A stretch of DNA of 64,000 bases from Gellertiella hungarica (GTDB lineage Bacteria > Pseudomonadota > Alphaproteobacteria > Rhizobiales > Rhizobiaceae): positions 124,001-188,000 of the forward strand of contig NZ_JACIEZ010000005.1 of NCBI RefSeq assembly GCF_014197145.1, written 5' to 3'. This document shows positions 18,478-26,477 of the stretch, in pieces. Within the stretch, counting starts at the first letter, position 1; each line of letters begins with the position of its first letter. The notes beneath the pieces are model-generated. The model searched no databases, was not told the DNA's origin, and worked only from the letters and a program-made list of their open reading frames with translations. The translations under genes were made by a program, and so were the position numbers.

Positions 18478-18930
18478 GAAATGAAGGAAAATCAAGGGTT
18501 AAGCGAACCGTAGCCATAGGACCTCAGGCCACATTCAGGCCATGAAACAGCCCGATCCGTCCATTTTGGCACACGGGCCGAGAGGGAGACGATCCTTCCC
18601 CTCGCGGCGAGAGAGAGACCCGAGGCGCGGTGCGGCGGGACGATTCTCGCCGCACCTTTCGATGATTCCCGCGGGGTGGAGATCCTGATTCCGTTCGTAT
18701 GGAACAGCGGTCGCCACGGTCCGCTTCGGCAGCCATGCCCGGGCAGCCGCACACCGGCCTATATATAGAGTGCAGGAAATGCCCTGGCCCGGGGCCGATC
18801 TGCCGCCACCGCCTGCACTTCACACGCCTCCTTTCGGCGGGCGCGGGGCCTCGCTTGTGCAGTCCCATAATTTCCTTGCGGAATTGGGTTGATTAAGGGG
18901 GGGAATTTCTTTATCAGCGCTCTCGTGGTT

Positions 18931-19021
18931 GGAGAGGTGGCCGAGTGGTCGAAGGCGCTCCCCTGCTAAGGGAGTATACCCCTAAAGGGTATCGTGGGTT
19001 CGAATCCCATCTTCTCCGCCA
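18931..19021 (+). tRNA. tRNA-Ser (anticodon GCU)
   Basis: A 91-nt class II tRNA with an encoded CCA end. The acceptor stem GGAGAGG pairs with CTTCTCC (one G-U), the anticodon loop CTGCTAA gives anticodon GCU (reads AGC and AGU codons), a long variable arm ATACCCCTAAAGGGTAT follows, and the T-arm has GGTTCGAATCC. The discriminator base is G at 19018. Confidence 0.97.
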
Positions 19022-19209
19022 CGAGAACTCCGCCGCCTGCTGGCGGCCCGTTGGCCCATCGCACAGGGCCTTTCTCCTCCCCCGACCGACCTGCACTTCT
19101 GATTGTACGGAAGAGACGATTCCCCCATTGGTACGGTGGCGGACATTGTTCGTCATGGTGGAAAGCCTATTGTTCACCGTGTGGTTCGGTCAGCAAGGGG
19201 AGGCTTGAA

Positions 19210-19431
19210 ATGACAACGCAGCACAGCGGAAAAGCGCCCATTTCGCCCATTGATGTGGTGATGATGCAGGGTGTGCTCATCGACTGGTGCATCAGGCACG
19301 GCGTCTCTCTCGACAGTCTGGAATGCGAGGAGCAGGCAAGGCGGATCGTCAGCTGGTTCGAATGCGGCTGCTGCTCCGAGTCGCTTCTGCGCGACGTGTT
19401 TCTTCCCCCGCCTTTCTTCCAGCGTCACTGA
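19210..19431 (+). CDS. Small hypothetical protein
   Basis: A 73-residue protein with no known domain. A strong GGGGAGG lies 7 nt upstream of the ATG. The pattern VVMMQGVLIDWC...ARRIVSWFECG resembles small proteins common in rhizobia in which a helix with LQGV..EWC is followed by an ARxLVxWFExG helix; their function is unknown. The Cys-rich end (ECGCCSES) is unusual. It is followed 11 nt later by another small gene, so the two may be an operon. Confidence 0.65.
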   Translation: MTTQHSGKAPISPIDVVMMQGVLIDWCIRHGVSLDSLECEEQARRIVSWFECGCCSESLLRDVFLPPPFFQRH

Positions 19432-19442
19432 GGGCGCGGGCG

Positions 19443-19670
19443 ATGATGAGAGTGGGGATGGACGACATGGTGCAGGCTCAGATCGAAGAAGTCAGCAAGC
19501 TGCTGCTTGGCCTCTGGGAGCTTTCCATCCTGCTGGAAAGCACGCCGGAAAGCCGGACATCGAGGCTGGTAGAGGTGGTCATCGAGGAGAGCGAGCTGCT
19601 TCTCGCGGAGATGGTGGCTATTGCCTATCTTCAGCGGAACGGCAGCCCCGCAAGGGCTTCCGGAACCTGA
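19443..19670 (+). CDS. Small hypothetical helical protein
   Basis: A 75-residue protein, mostly helical with heptad-like leucines (LLLGLWELSILLE and ESELLLAEMVAIAYL) that could form a coiled coil or a helical hairpin. It has two adjacent ATG codons (19443, 19446) and a third at 19458; the first has only a weak ribosome-binding site. Third positions are G/C-rich, which supports coding. It starts 11 nt after the preceding small gene. No function can be given. Confidence 0.55.
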   Translation: MMRVGMDDMVQAQIEEVSKLLLGLWELSILLESTPESRTSRLVEVVIEESELLLAEMVAIAYLQRNGSPARASGT

Positions 19671-19681
19671 TCCGGCGGGAG

Positions 19682-19700
19682 CCCCGGGCGCTGCCCGGGG
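19682..19700. terminator. Strong hairpin between convergent genes
   Basis: A perfect 8-bp GC stem CCCCGGGC/GCCCGGGG with a 3-nt loop lies in the 74-nt gap between the small helical gene and the Crp-type regulator gene. No U-run follows, so a terminator role is a guess. Confidence 0.4.
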
Positions 19701-19744
19701 AGATCCGGCCGGATACGCGCTCCTGCCGCCCGGACGCCCGGCGC

Positions 19745-20461
19745 TCAGGCCGAGACAGGCTGCATGTCGGAGAAGAGCAGCGAATATTCGGCCTCGGGGC
19801 GGCCATAGGCATCCTGGGCAAATTCCTCGAGCGCCCTGCGGTTGCGGATGATGATGCGGCCGCGCTCCGCGCGGATGAAGCGATTCCCTTCCAGCACATG
19901 CAGCGACGTGGTGACGCTCGGGCGGCGCACCGCGAGCATCAGCGCGATGAATTCGTGGGTGATCAGCAGCTCGTCCTGCCGCAGGCGGTCGTGGCACATC
20001 AGCAGCCAGCGGCCAAGCCGCTCATCCACATGATGCACCGCATTGGCCAGCGCCGTGTAGGAAACCTGTGTCGCCAGATTGTGTGTCGAACGGTGCAGCA
20101 GCTCGGAAAACTGCGGGCATGTGCGCATGACCTCCCAGAAGTCCGTCACCTTGATCCGGTTGCCATGCCCGGGTGCCTGCATGGTGGTTTCGTGAAAGCT
20201 GACGGCGGAATGGGCTGCGGGCGGTGTGGGGGCGAATCCCTCGTAACCGAACATGCCGGCCTCGGCCCGCTGTCCTTCCGGAGAAACCGAGACGATGGAT
20301 CCCAGCCCCTGCTCCAGGAAGTAGACATGCTGGATCGGCCTTTCGGGCGATGCCATGCTGAAGCTCTTGGGGAGATCCACGTGCTCCAGAAGCGGCGCGA
20401 GGACGGAGAGCTCGGAAGCGGGCAATAGGGCCAGAAGCCTGTTGGCGTAGGAGTGCTGCAT
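19745..20461 (-). CDS. Crp/Fnr-family transcriptional regulator
   Basis: A 238-residue regulator with an N-terminal cyclic-nucleotide-binding-type beta-roll (about 15-130) and a C-terminal winged helix-turn-helix (about 150-220; recognition helix with VRRPSVTTSLHVLE). The cysteine cluster of Fnr is absent, so oxygen sensing through Fe-S is unlikely; the ligand is unknown. This type, with AGMFGYEGF in the sensor domain, is abundant in rhizobia. The start MQHSYANRLL was chosen because GAGG lies 8 nt upstream; a TTG eight codons earlier is also in frame. It is divergent from the acyltransferase-like gene. Confidence 0.85.
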   Translation of the reverse strand: MQHSYANRLLALLPASELSVLAPLLEHVDLPKSFSMASPERPIQHVYFLEQGLGSIVSVSPEGQRAEAGMFGYEGFAPTPPAAHSAVSFHETTMQAPGHGNRIKVTDFWEVMRTCPQFSELLHRSTHNLATQVSYTALANAVHHVDERLGRWLLMCHDRLRQDELLITHEFIALMLAVRRPSVTTSLHVLEGNRFIRAERGRIIIRNRRALEEFAQDAYGRPEAEYSLLFSDMQPVSA

Positions 20462-20856
20462 GAGGAAAGCCTCTTGTTGGGGCAAGAGTCGCTATCTCCC
20501 AGCCGTTCGCGCCCTGTCTGCCTTGCGAACGATAGCGCATACATAGGGCATATTTCGACGATTGGGAGCTTCCGTCTGCAATCGTACCGAGCTTTACCTG
20601 TTTTGCCTCAATATATGCGAGCATTGCTCGCATTTACCGCGGGGAAAAGAGCCTCGGTCAGCCGCGAAATGTCACCTGTGAATGCAATTTTAAGTTATCG
20701 CCACCTGAAGTAAGCGATTCTTAAGGGCCGCGGGCCGACATTGTCTGCCGCGTTCAGCCTCCCCTCGCCGTCCGCCTCCGCGTGACGATGGCAGGGCTGA
20801 CCGATGCAGCATTCTCTCCTCTCGCGCCGGCCCGGCCGGCAGCCAAGGTGTTCGAG
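20462..20856. other. Divergent intergenic region with a long dyad
   Basis: A 395-nt spacer between the Crp-type regulator gene and the acyltransferase-like gene. It contains the 19-nt dyad listed separately at 20615-20633 and AT-rich promoter-like stretches. No coding frame is convincing. Confidence 0.45.
20615..20633. promoter_or_regulatory. Perfect 9-1-9 inverted repeat
   Basis: ATGCGAGCA and TGCTCGCAT are separated by one T, giving a near-palindrome centred in the divergent spacer. It could be an operator. It does not match the Crp (TGTGA-N6-TCACA) or Fnr (TTGAT-N4-ATCAA) consensus. Confidence 0.4.
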
Positions 20857-21792
20857 ATGACCGCCGAAATCCGATTCGAAGACACTGAAGACCTGGACCC
20901 GGTACGCACGTCGGCGCTCGCCCGCAGCGCCTTTCACAAAAGCGGTCCCGAGCTTTCGCCGGAGCGTTTCGCCTGGACCTATCGGGAGGGCTACGACCGG
21001 ACGAAGATCGTTTCCGCCTATGCCGACGGCCAGAAAGTCGGCCAGCTTGCGGCATTCTTCAAGACCGTGGATATCGGCGGCGAGCGGCAGACGGCCGCGG
21101 AACTGGTCGATCTCTTCGTCACGCCGGAGTTCCGCAGCTTCCAGATCGTCAGCAGCCTCTACAAGGAACTGCGCAAGGCGGTGGTGAGCGAGGGCGCCAG
21201 CCTCATCTATGCCTATGCGAACGATGCGGCCTCGCTGCTCAACAAGCGGTTCTTCAAGATGGAGGAGGTCACGCAGCTTCCGGCCCGGATGGGCCTTTCC
21301 GCCGGCATCCTGTCCCTTTCGTCGGGCTCCGGCATCGTCATCCACAGGGATAAGGACGCCATGGCATCGCTGCATGCGGATCTCTCGGGCGGTGATGGCG
21401 GCGGAGGGCTTGCCTGGACGCGCGACCAGTTCCGGCGCCGCATCAGTTCCCCCATCTACCGCTATGCCATGGCCTCGGACGGCGATGTGGCGATTCTTGC
21501 CTCGCCGCGCGTCATCCGGTCCGTTCCGGTTCTCCTGATCTGCGCCACCTTCACGCGGGGCGGCAAGACAACAGGTAGCCGCAGCATTCCGGCGCTGGTC
21601 GCATCGCTTTGCAAGGCGACGCGGAGAAACCTCTACCTGCATGTCGGCTGGAACGATGCCATCGGCTTCGACAGGGGTTTCACCCTGCCCGACAAGGCGC
21701 TTCGCGGAAAGTTCCTGATGCAGTCCAACTTCCTCAACAGCCGGCGCGACGGTATTCGCCGGTTCGAACTCCTGGATGTGGACTACGGCTAG
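20857..21792 (+). CDS. GNAT-like acyltransferase, substrate unknown
   Basis: A 311-residue protein. The first half has GNAT-like features: a beta-alpha pattern and the segment AAELVDLFVTPEFRSFQIVSSLYKEL, which resembles the acetyl-CoA-binding strand and helix. The second half has no recognised domain. It could be an N-acyltransferase acting on a small molecule or an envelope component. MTAEIRF was taken as the start, with AAGG 7 nt upstream; a GTG at 20782 would add 25 residues. Divergent from the Crp-type gene. Confidence 0.6.
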   Translation: MTAEIRFEDTEDLDPVRTSALARSAFHKSGPELSPERFAWTYREGYDRTKIVSAYADGQKVGQLAAFFKTVDIGGERQTAAELVDLFVTPEFRSFQIVSSLYKELRKAVVSEGASLIYAYANDAASLLNKRFFKMEEVTQLPARMGLSAGILSLSSGSGIVIHRDKDAMASLHADLSGGDGGGGLAWTRDQFRRRISSPIYRYAMASDGDVAILASPRVIRSVPVLLICATFTRGGKTTGSRSIPALVASLCKATRRNLYLHVGWNDAIGFDRGFTLPDKALRGKFLMQSNFLNSRRDGIRRFELLDVDYG

Positions 21793-21811
21793 GCCGCGAG
21801 AGCCGGGTTTC

Positions 21812-22702
21812 TCAGGCGGCCCCCTCCGTCACACGGCGCTTCAGGTCGAGCTGGTATTCGCGGAAAACCGTGTAGAGGCCGGCGCCCACGACGATGATCG
21901 CGCCTGCGACCATGTTGAGCGTCAGCGTTTCGTTGAAGAAGATCACCGCCACCATCACGCTCAGCACCAGTTGCAGATAGGTGATCGGCTGCACCTGCAC
22001 CGCCTCGAGCAGCCCGTAGGCGCGGATCAGGCAGTAATGGCTGAGCGTGCCGCAGACGCAGAGGATGCCCATGGCAATCCAGTCCGCCGGGCGGATGGGC
22101 ACCCAGAAGAAGGGGCCGACGAAGGAGATCGCCACCGCGCCGACCACACCCGCATAAAAGACGCTCGTCGTGGCCGAATCGTCGCGGCTGACGGCCCGGG
22201 TAGCCACGCTGTAGAGGGCAAACATCAGCGCTGCGGCAAGCGGCAGCAGCAGATAGAGATCGAAATGCATGCCGGCCGGGTTCAGGATCACGAGAACGCC
22301 GAGCAGGCCGACCAGCACCGCAAGCCCCCGCTTCCAGCCCACCTTTTCGCCGAGCAGCGGCACCGAGAGCAGCGTTACCAGAAGCGGCGTCGCCTGCAGG
22401 ATCGACTGGCTCATGGCCAGTCCCGCCTTGGCGAAGGCCAGGACGGCAACCGCGATTTCGGCCACCAGCAGCACGCCGCGCATCACCTGCAGCCAGGGAT
22501 GCCGCGTCCGCACAGCCCCGGAAAGCCCGCCCGGAGATGAGGCAGCGATGACGGTCACGAAGACGGCAAAGGCCCAGAACCGGATCATGGTGACCAGGAT
22601 CGGCGGATAGTGGTTCCCGAGGAACTTGGTGAAACCGTCCTGCGTGGCGAAGATCGTCACAGCGGCCAGCGCAAAGAGGTAACCCCTGGTCTTGCTTGTC
22701 AT
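21812..22702 (-). CDS. EamA-family (DMT) transporter
   Basis: A 296-residue membrane protein with about ten hydrophobic helices arranged as two EamA repeats (about 5-140 and 150-285). The family exports amino acids, metabolites or drugs; this member resembles the RhaT/YdcZ-like group with ATQDGFTKFLG in helix 1 and an AVQVQPITYLQLVLS segment in the second repeat. The start at 22702 gives the usual length; the frame upstream is open but not family-like. It stands alone between an acyltransferase-like gene and the liv-type cluster. Confidence 0.85.
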   Translation of the reverse strand: MTSKTRGYLFALAAVTIFATQDGFTKFLGNHYPPILVTMIRFWAFAVFVTVIAASSPGGLSGAVRTRHPWLQVMRGVLLVAEIAVAVLAFAKAGLAMSQSILQATPLLVTLLSVPLLGEKVGWKRGLAVLVGLLGVLVILNPAGMHFDLYLLLPLAAALMFALYSVATRAVSRDDSATTSVFYAGVVGAVAISFVGPFFWVPIRPADWIAMGILCVCGTLSHYCLIRAYGLLEAVQVQPITYLQLVLSVMVAVIFFNETLTLNMVAGAIIVVGAGLYTVFREYQLDLKRRVTEGAA

Positions 22703-22982
22703 GCACACTACCCTGTCCCGCCGGCCCGGCTGATGTTGCGGGCGCGGCATTGCCCGCCTCGCCGGCCGGAAGAGGGCTTGCGCCTTTCCGCGATGCCGGC
22801 AACGGCCCGGAGCTGAAATCGATTTGGGCAGGAACCGGTTGCCCATGAGGGGCGATCTGGCGCCCGACCGAACCGGCGGCCTGGCGCCGGGAAGTCCTGT
22901 CCGGCCAGGCGGGAATGCGGCAGCCGGCGGCACTTGTCAACTGCCGCCGGCCCTTGCGGAACGAGAAGCCCTCCTCTTGCGG

Positions 22983-23942
22983 CTACGGGCGGCCCGCTGC
23001 CGGCTCGGCCGGGGCCTTGCGTTTTGGCGTACCGCCGAGGATGCCCATGGGCCGCACCAGCAGAATCACGCAGAGCATCACGCCGATGGAGACGATCTGC
23101 AGGGCAGCGGCGCGCGCCTGCTGATCGGTCGGCACCAACGCACTCACGGCCGCGCCGGAGCCGACCCAGATCGCCCAGACGAGAACCGATCCCAGAACCG
23201 CGCCGCGATTGGAGCCCGAGCCGCCGACAATCAGCATGGTCCAGACCTGAAAGGTCAGCGTCGGCAGGTAGTTTTCGGGCGCGATGAAGCCGATGAAATG
23301 GGCCTGCACGGCACCGGCAAGACCCATGATCGCGCCGCCGAGCGCAAAAGCCTGGATCCGGTACGCCCGGGCACTCTTGCCGAGGGAGGCCGCGGCCTTT
23401 TCGTCCTCGCGCAGCGCCTTCAGCACCCTCCCCCAGGGGCTGCGGGCGAGATGCTCGAGCGCCAGAAAGAAGACCAGCGTCACCACGGCAACGATGGCGA
23501 GATTGGCGAAGTTGAAGACGATCGGATTTTCCGCCAGCGAGCCGAAGGGACGCGGGATGAAGCCGACGCCGAAGGGGCCGCCGGTCAGACCCTGCGCATT
23601 CAGCGCGACGAGCTGCACCACGACCGCAACGCCGAAGGTGGTGATGGCGAGGTAATCCGACCGCAGCCGGAGCGTCGCGGCACCGATCACGGCAGCGACG
23701 GCGCCCGCCACGATCATCGCCGCAAGCCAGCCGAGCAGAATCGGCAGGTCGAAGCCGCCGATGCGCGCTGCATCGTCCGGCGTGGTCAGGATGGCGGAGG
23801 TGTAGGCGCCGATGGCGACGAAGCCGGCAAGGCCCACGTTGAACAGCCCGGTGAGGCCCCACTGGAGGTTCAGCCCGAGGGTGATCAGCGAGAAGATCAG
23901 CGCCGTCGTGAGGAAGAATGCGCCGTAAGCCAGGAATTCCAT
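22983..23942 (-). CDS. Branched-chain-amino-acid-type ABC permease (LivM)
   Basis: A 319-residue inner-membrane permease of the LivM type with about 9-10 helices. The motif LREDEKAAASLGKSARAYRIQAFALGGAIMGLAGAVQAH is the EAA-like loop that contacts the ATPases. Its ATG shares one base with the livH stop (TGATG), showing coupling. It is the last gene of the four-gene set livG-livF-livH-livM. The C-terminal tail is rich in Pro and Ala. Confidence 0.93.
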   Translation of the reverse strand: MEFLAYGAFFLTTALIFSLITLGLNLQWGLTGLFNVGLAGFVAIGAYTSAILTTPDDAARIGGFDLPILLGWLAAMIVAGAVAAVIGAATLRLRSDYLAITTFGVAVVVQLVALNAQGLTGGPFGVGFIPRPFGSLAENPIVFNFANLAIVAVVTLVFFLALEHLARSPWGRVLKALREDEKAAASLGKSARAYRIQAFALGGAIMGLAGAVQAHFIGFIAPENYLPTLTFQVWTMLIVGGSGSNRGAVLGSVLVWAIWVGSGAAVSALVPTDQQARAAALQIVSIGVMLCVILLVRPMGILGGTPKRKAPAEPAAGRP

Positions 23943-24850
23943 CAGCGTTCTCCCACACCGAACAGACCGATAGGCCGGACGAAAAGCACGGCCATGAGGA
24001 TGACGAAGGCGATGGCCGCGCGCCATTCTGCCCCGAAGATCTGCACCGCGGCCGCTTCGCTGAGGCCGATGATGAGGCCGCCGAGCACGGCGCCGGGGAT
24101 GGAGCCGATCCCCCCGAGAATGGCCGCCGCAAAGACCGGCAGCAGCATGTCGAAGCCCATCAGCGGGCGGATCTGCACGAGCACCCCGATCATCACGCCC
24201 GCCACGCAGGCCAGCGCGCCGCCGATCAGCCAGGTGAAGCGGACCACCCGCGCGACATCGATGCCGACGACGCGGGCAAGGCCGATGTTCTGGCTGACCG
24301 CCCGCATTTCGCGGCCGATCTGGCTGCGGGTCATCAGCAGATGCACTGCCGTGACCAGCGCCGCCGTGAGCAACAGGAGTGCGATCTGGTCCGGCGTGAT
24401 GCGGATGCCGAAGCCGATGGGCTTGGCGATCTGGATGGCGCGGCTGAAATAGGCGGGGCTGGAGGTGAAGAGGAACTCGAGCAGACTGCGCAGGGCCATG
24501 GAGGCACCGAAGCTCGCCATGACGACGATGATCATCTGTCCCTTGGCGCGCAGGCGCTGGAACAGGATCTTGTCGAGAAGCAGCGCAAGGCCTCCGGTGA
24601 ACAGCATGCCGAGCGCCAGCGCGAGCAACAGCGGCCAGCCGAAGGAAAGGGGCGCAATGGGCGCCACCTTTCCGAAGAGCGCCGTTATCGCACCCACGAA
24701 CATCAGCGTGGCATAGGTTCCCCAGGCCATGAGATCGCCATGGGAAAAATTCGAAAAGCGCAGGATCGAGTAGGTGAGCGTCACGCCGATGGCGCCGAGC
24801 CCGATCATCGAGCCCGTGAGAAGGCCATCGACGAGGAATTGCATGTTCAT
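23942..24850 (-). CDS. Branched-chain-amino-acid-type ABC permease (LivH)
   Basis: A 302-residue permease with about 8 helices; TYSILRFSNFSHGDLMAWGTY near the start and REMRAVSQNIGLARVVGIDVARV in the cytoplasmic loop are diagnostic of LivH. The start at 24850 overlaps the livF stop by 4 nt (ATGA). With LivM it forms the membrane channel of the importer; the substrate is set by the binding protein, probably the LivK-like protein about 4.4 kb away. Confidence 0.94.
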   Translation of the reverse strand: MNMQFLVDGLLTGSMIGLGAIGVTLTYSILRFSNFSHGDLMAWGTYATLMFVGAITALFGKVAPIAPLSFGWPLLLALALGMLFTGGLALLLDKILFQRLRAKGQMIIVVMASFGASMALRSLLEFLFTSSPAYFSRAIQIAKPIGFGIRITPDQIALLLLTAALVTAVHLLMTRSQIGREMRAVSQNIGLARVVGIDVARVVRFTWLIGGALACVAGVMIGVLVQIRPLMGFDMLLPVFAAAILGGIGSIPGAVLGGLIIGLSEAAAVQIFGAEWRAAIAFVILMAVLFVRPIGLFGVGER

Positions 24851-25596
24851 CGGCTTTCTCCCCCCTGTGCCGGGCTTGCGCGGTGGCCGAGATAGAGTTC
24901 GGCGACCACGGGGTCGTTCCACAGCTCGGATGCCACGCCCTCATGGGCATCCCGGCCCTCGACCAGCACATAGGCGCGGTCGCCGATGGCGAGCGCGGCC
25001 TTGGCGTTCTGCTCGACGAGCAGGATCGTGACGCCTGCCTTGCGCACGTCGGTAAGCATCTGGAACACCATCGAGACGAATTTCGGCGAGAGACCCGCCG
25101 AAGGCTCGTCGAGAACGAGGAGCTTCGGCCGCACCATCAGCGCCCGGGCGACAGCCACCATCTGCCGCTGGCCGCCCGAGAGATTGCCGGCCGGCGTCGT
25201 CCGGCGCTCGCGCAGGTCCGGAAAGAGGCGGTACATCTCCTCGATCCGCGGCGCGACCTCGCGCTTCGGCAGCACGCCGCCCGCGACCTTCAGATTGTCT
25301 TCGACGCTCATCAGCGGGAAGACGTTTTCCGTCTGGGGCACGAAGGCAAGGCCAAGCCGCACCATGCGGTGCGCGGGCGCGCCGGTGATGTCCTGGCCGT
25401 CCAGCGTCACGCTGCCGCCGGACACCGGAACCAGCCCTGCAATCGCCTTGATGAAGCTCGACTTGCCGGCGCCGTTCGGACCGAGGACCACGACGATCTC
25501 GCCCTCCTCGACCCTGATCGACGCACCGCGCACGATCGGCACCCCCGGCTCGTAGCCCGCTTCCAGCGACCTGACCTCAAGGACCGTCCTTGCCAT
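24847..25596 (-). CDS. ABC transporter ATPase (LivF)
   Basis: A 249-residue ATPase with Walker A GPNGAGKS (39-46), LSGGQ (139-143) and Walker B VLDEP (161-165). The pattern RLGLAFVPQTENVFPLMSVEDNL is typical of LivF. The ATG shares one base with the livG stop. It powers uptake together with LivG. Confidence 0.95.
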   Translation of the reverse strand: MARTVLEVRSLEAGYEPGVPIVRGASIRVEEGEIVVVLGPNGAGKSSFIKAIAGLVPVSGGSVTLDGQDITGAPAHRMVRLGLAFVPQTENVFPLMSVEDNLKVAGGVLPKREVAPRIEEMYRLFPDLRERRTTPAGNLSGGQRQMVAVARALMVRPKLLVLDEPSAGLSPKFVSMVFQMLTDVRKAGVTILLVEQNAKAALAIGDRAYVLVEGRDAHEGVASELWNDPVVAELYLGHRASPAQGGESR

Positions 25597-26387
25597 CACG
25601 CACCTCCGAGATAGGCTTCGATCACGCGCGGATCGCGGGATACCTCTTCGGGCGTACCCTCGCAGAGCGGCTGTCCGCTGGCCATGACCAGAACCCGGTT
25701 GCAGAGCCGGCTGACCATGTCGATGTTGTGCTCGATCAGCAGAAAGGTCACCCCCCGCTCGTTGATGGCGCGGATGCGGTCGATGATGACCTCGAGAAGC
25801 GTGGCGTTCACGCCCGCGGCCGGTTCGTCGAGAAGGATGACGGCGGGATCGGCCATCATCACGCGCGCGAGCTCCAGCAGCTTGCGCTGCCCGCCGGACA
25901 GCACCCGGGCCGGCTCGTGCGCAAGGCGCTTGAGCAGCAGGAAATCCAGAAGATCCATTGCCTTGTCCCGCGCGGCAGCCTCTTCCGCCCGCACCCGGCC
26001 CGGCGCCAGAAAGTTCATGAACAGCCGCTCCCCCGTCTGGTCCTGCCGCGCCAGGAGCACGTTTTCCAGAAGGGAGAGTTCGGGAAAGGGCTTGGGAATC
26101 TGAAATGTGCGGCCGAGGCCGCGGGCGATCCGCCGGTGCGCCGCCTCGCCGGAAACATCGACGCCGTTCAGCAGGATCTGTCCCGCGCTCGGCGCCACGC
26201 TGCCCGCCACGAGATCGAACATCGTCGTCTTGCCGGCGCCGTTCGGGCCGATGAGGCCGAAGATCTCGCCCTTGCCGACATCGAAGGATACGCCATCGAC
26301 GGCGGTCAGCCCGCCGTAGCGCTTCACCGCCTGCCGGACGCTCAGAACGGTTGGCCGCCCTTCCGGCGGGCCACTGGAACTCCTCAT
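25596..26387 (-). CDS. ABC transporter ATPase (LivG)
   Basis: A 263-residue ATPase with Walker A GPNGAGKT (47-54), LSGGQ (163-167) and Walker B ILLDEP (184-189). The segment RRIARGLGRTFQIPKPFPELSLLENVLLA is the LivG signature. It is the first gene of the minus-strand set, divergent from a GntR regulator gene with 90 nt between, so the regulator probably controls it. Confidence 0.94.
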   Translation of the reverse strand: MRSSSGPPEGRPTVLSVRQAVKRYGGLTAVDGVSFDVGKGEIFGLIGPNGAGKTTMFDLVAGSVAPSAGQILLNGVDVSGEAAHRRIARGLGRTFQIPKPFPELSLLENVLLARQDQTGERLFMNFLAPGRVRAEEAAARDKAMDLLDFLLLKRLAHEPARVLSGGQRKLLELARVMMADPAVILLDEPAAGVNATLLEVIIDRIRAINERGVTFLLIEHNIDMVSRLCNRVLVMASGQPLCEGTPEEVSRDPRVIEAYLGGA

Positions 26388-26418
26388 GGCACCCCTCTGC
26401 GATTTTATATTTTTGATC

Positions 26419-26428
26419 TGTGATCACA
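26419..26428. promoter_or_regulatory. Candidate GntR operator between livG and the gntR gene
   Basis: A perfect palindrome TGTGATCACA matches the general TNGTNNNACNA form of FadR-subfamily operators and lies in the 90-nt divergent spacer. A second palindrome TTGATCAA follows at 26435-26442. Both lie within promoter distance of livG and of the regulator gene. Confidence 0.45.
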
Positions 26429-26477
26429 CTTGCTTTGATCAAGCTATTGAGCTTTAAATCGGCACGCAAGAGGAAAA

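Larger units (their letters stand above)
18224..18930. other. Long intergenic region upstream of porin 2 and tRNA-Ser
   Basis: A 707-nt region with no convincing coding frame. It contains a CtrA-type box (18463-18477), a hairpin CGGGGC/GCCCCG at 18439-18453 that is followed on the minus strand by TTTGTGTTGTTTT, and a 9-bp stem GGTGCGGCG/CGCCGCACC at 18629-18656 followed by TTT on the plus strand. These may bound one or more small RNAs, and the region must also hold promoters for porin 2 and the tRNA. Confidence 0.4.

Noticed and set aside
18931-19700. tRNA-Ser as an integration site of a genomic island
   Set aside because: No integrase, no direct repeat of the tRNA 3-prime end was found nearby, and downstream genes have normal composition.
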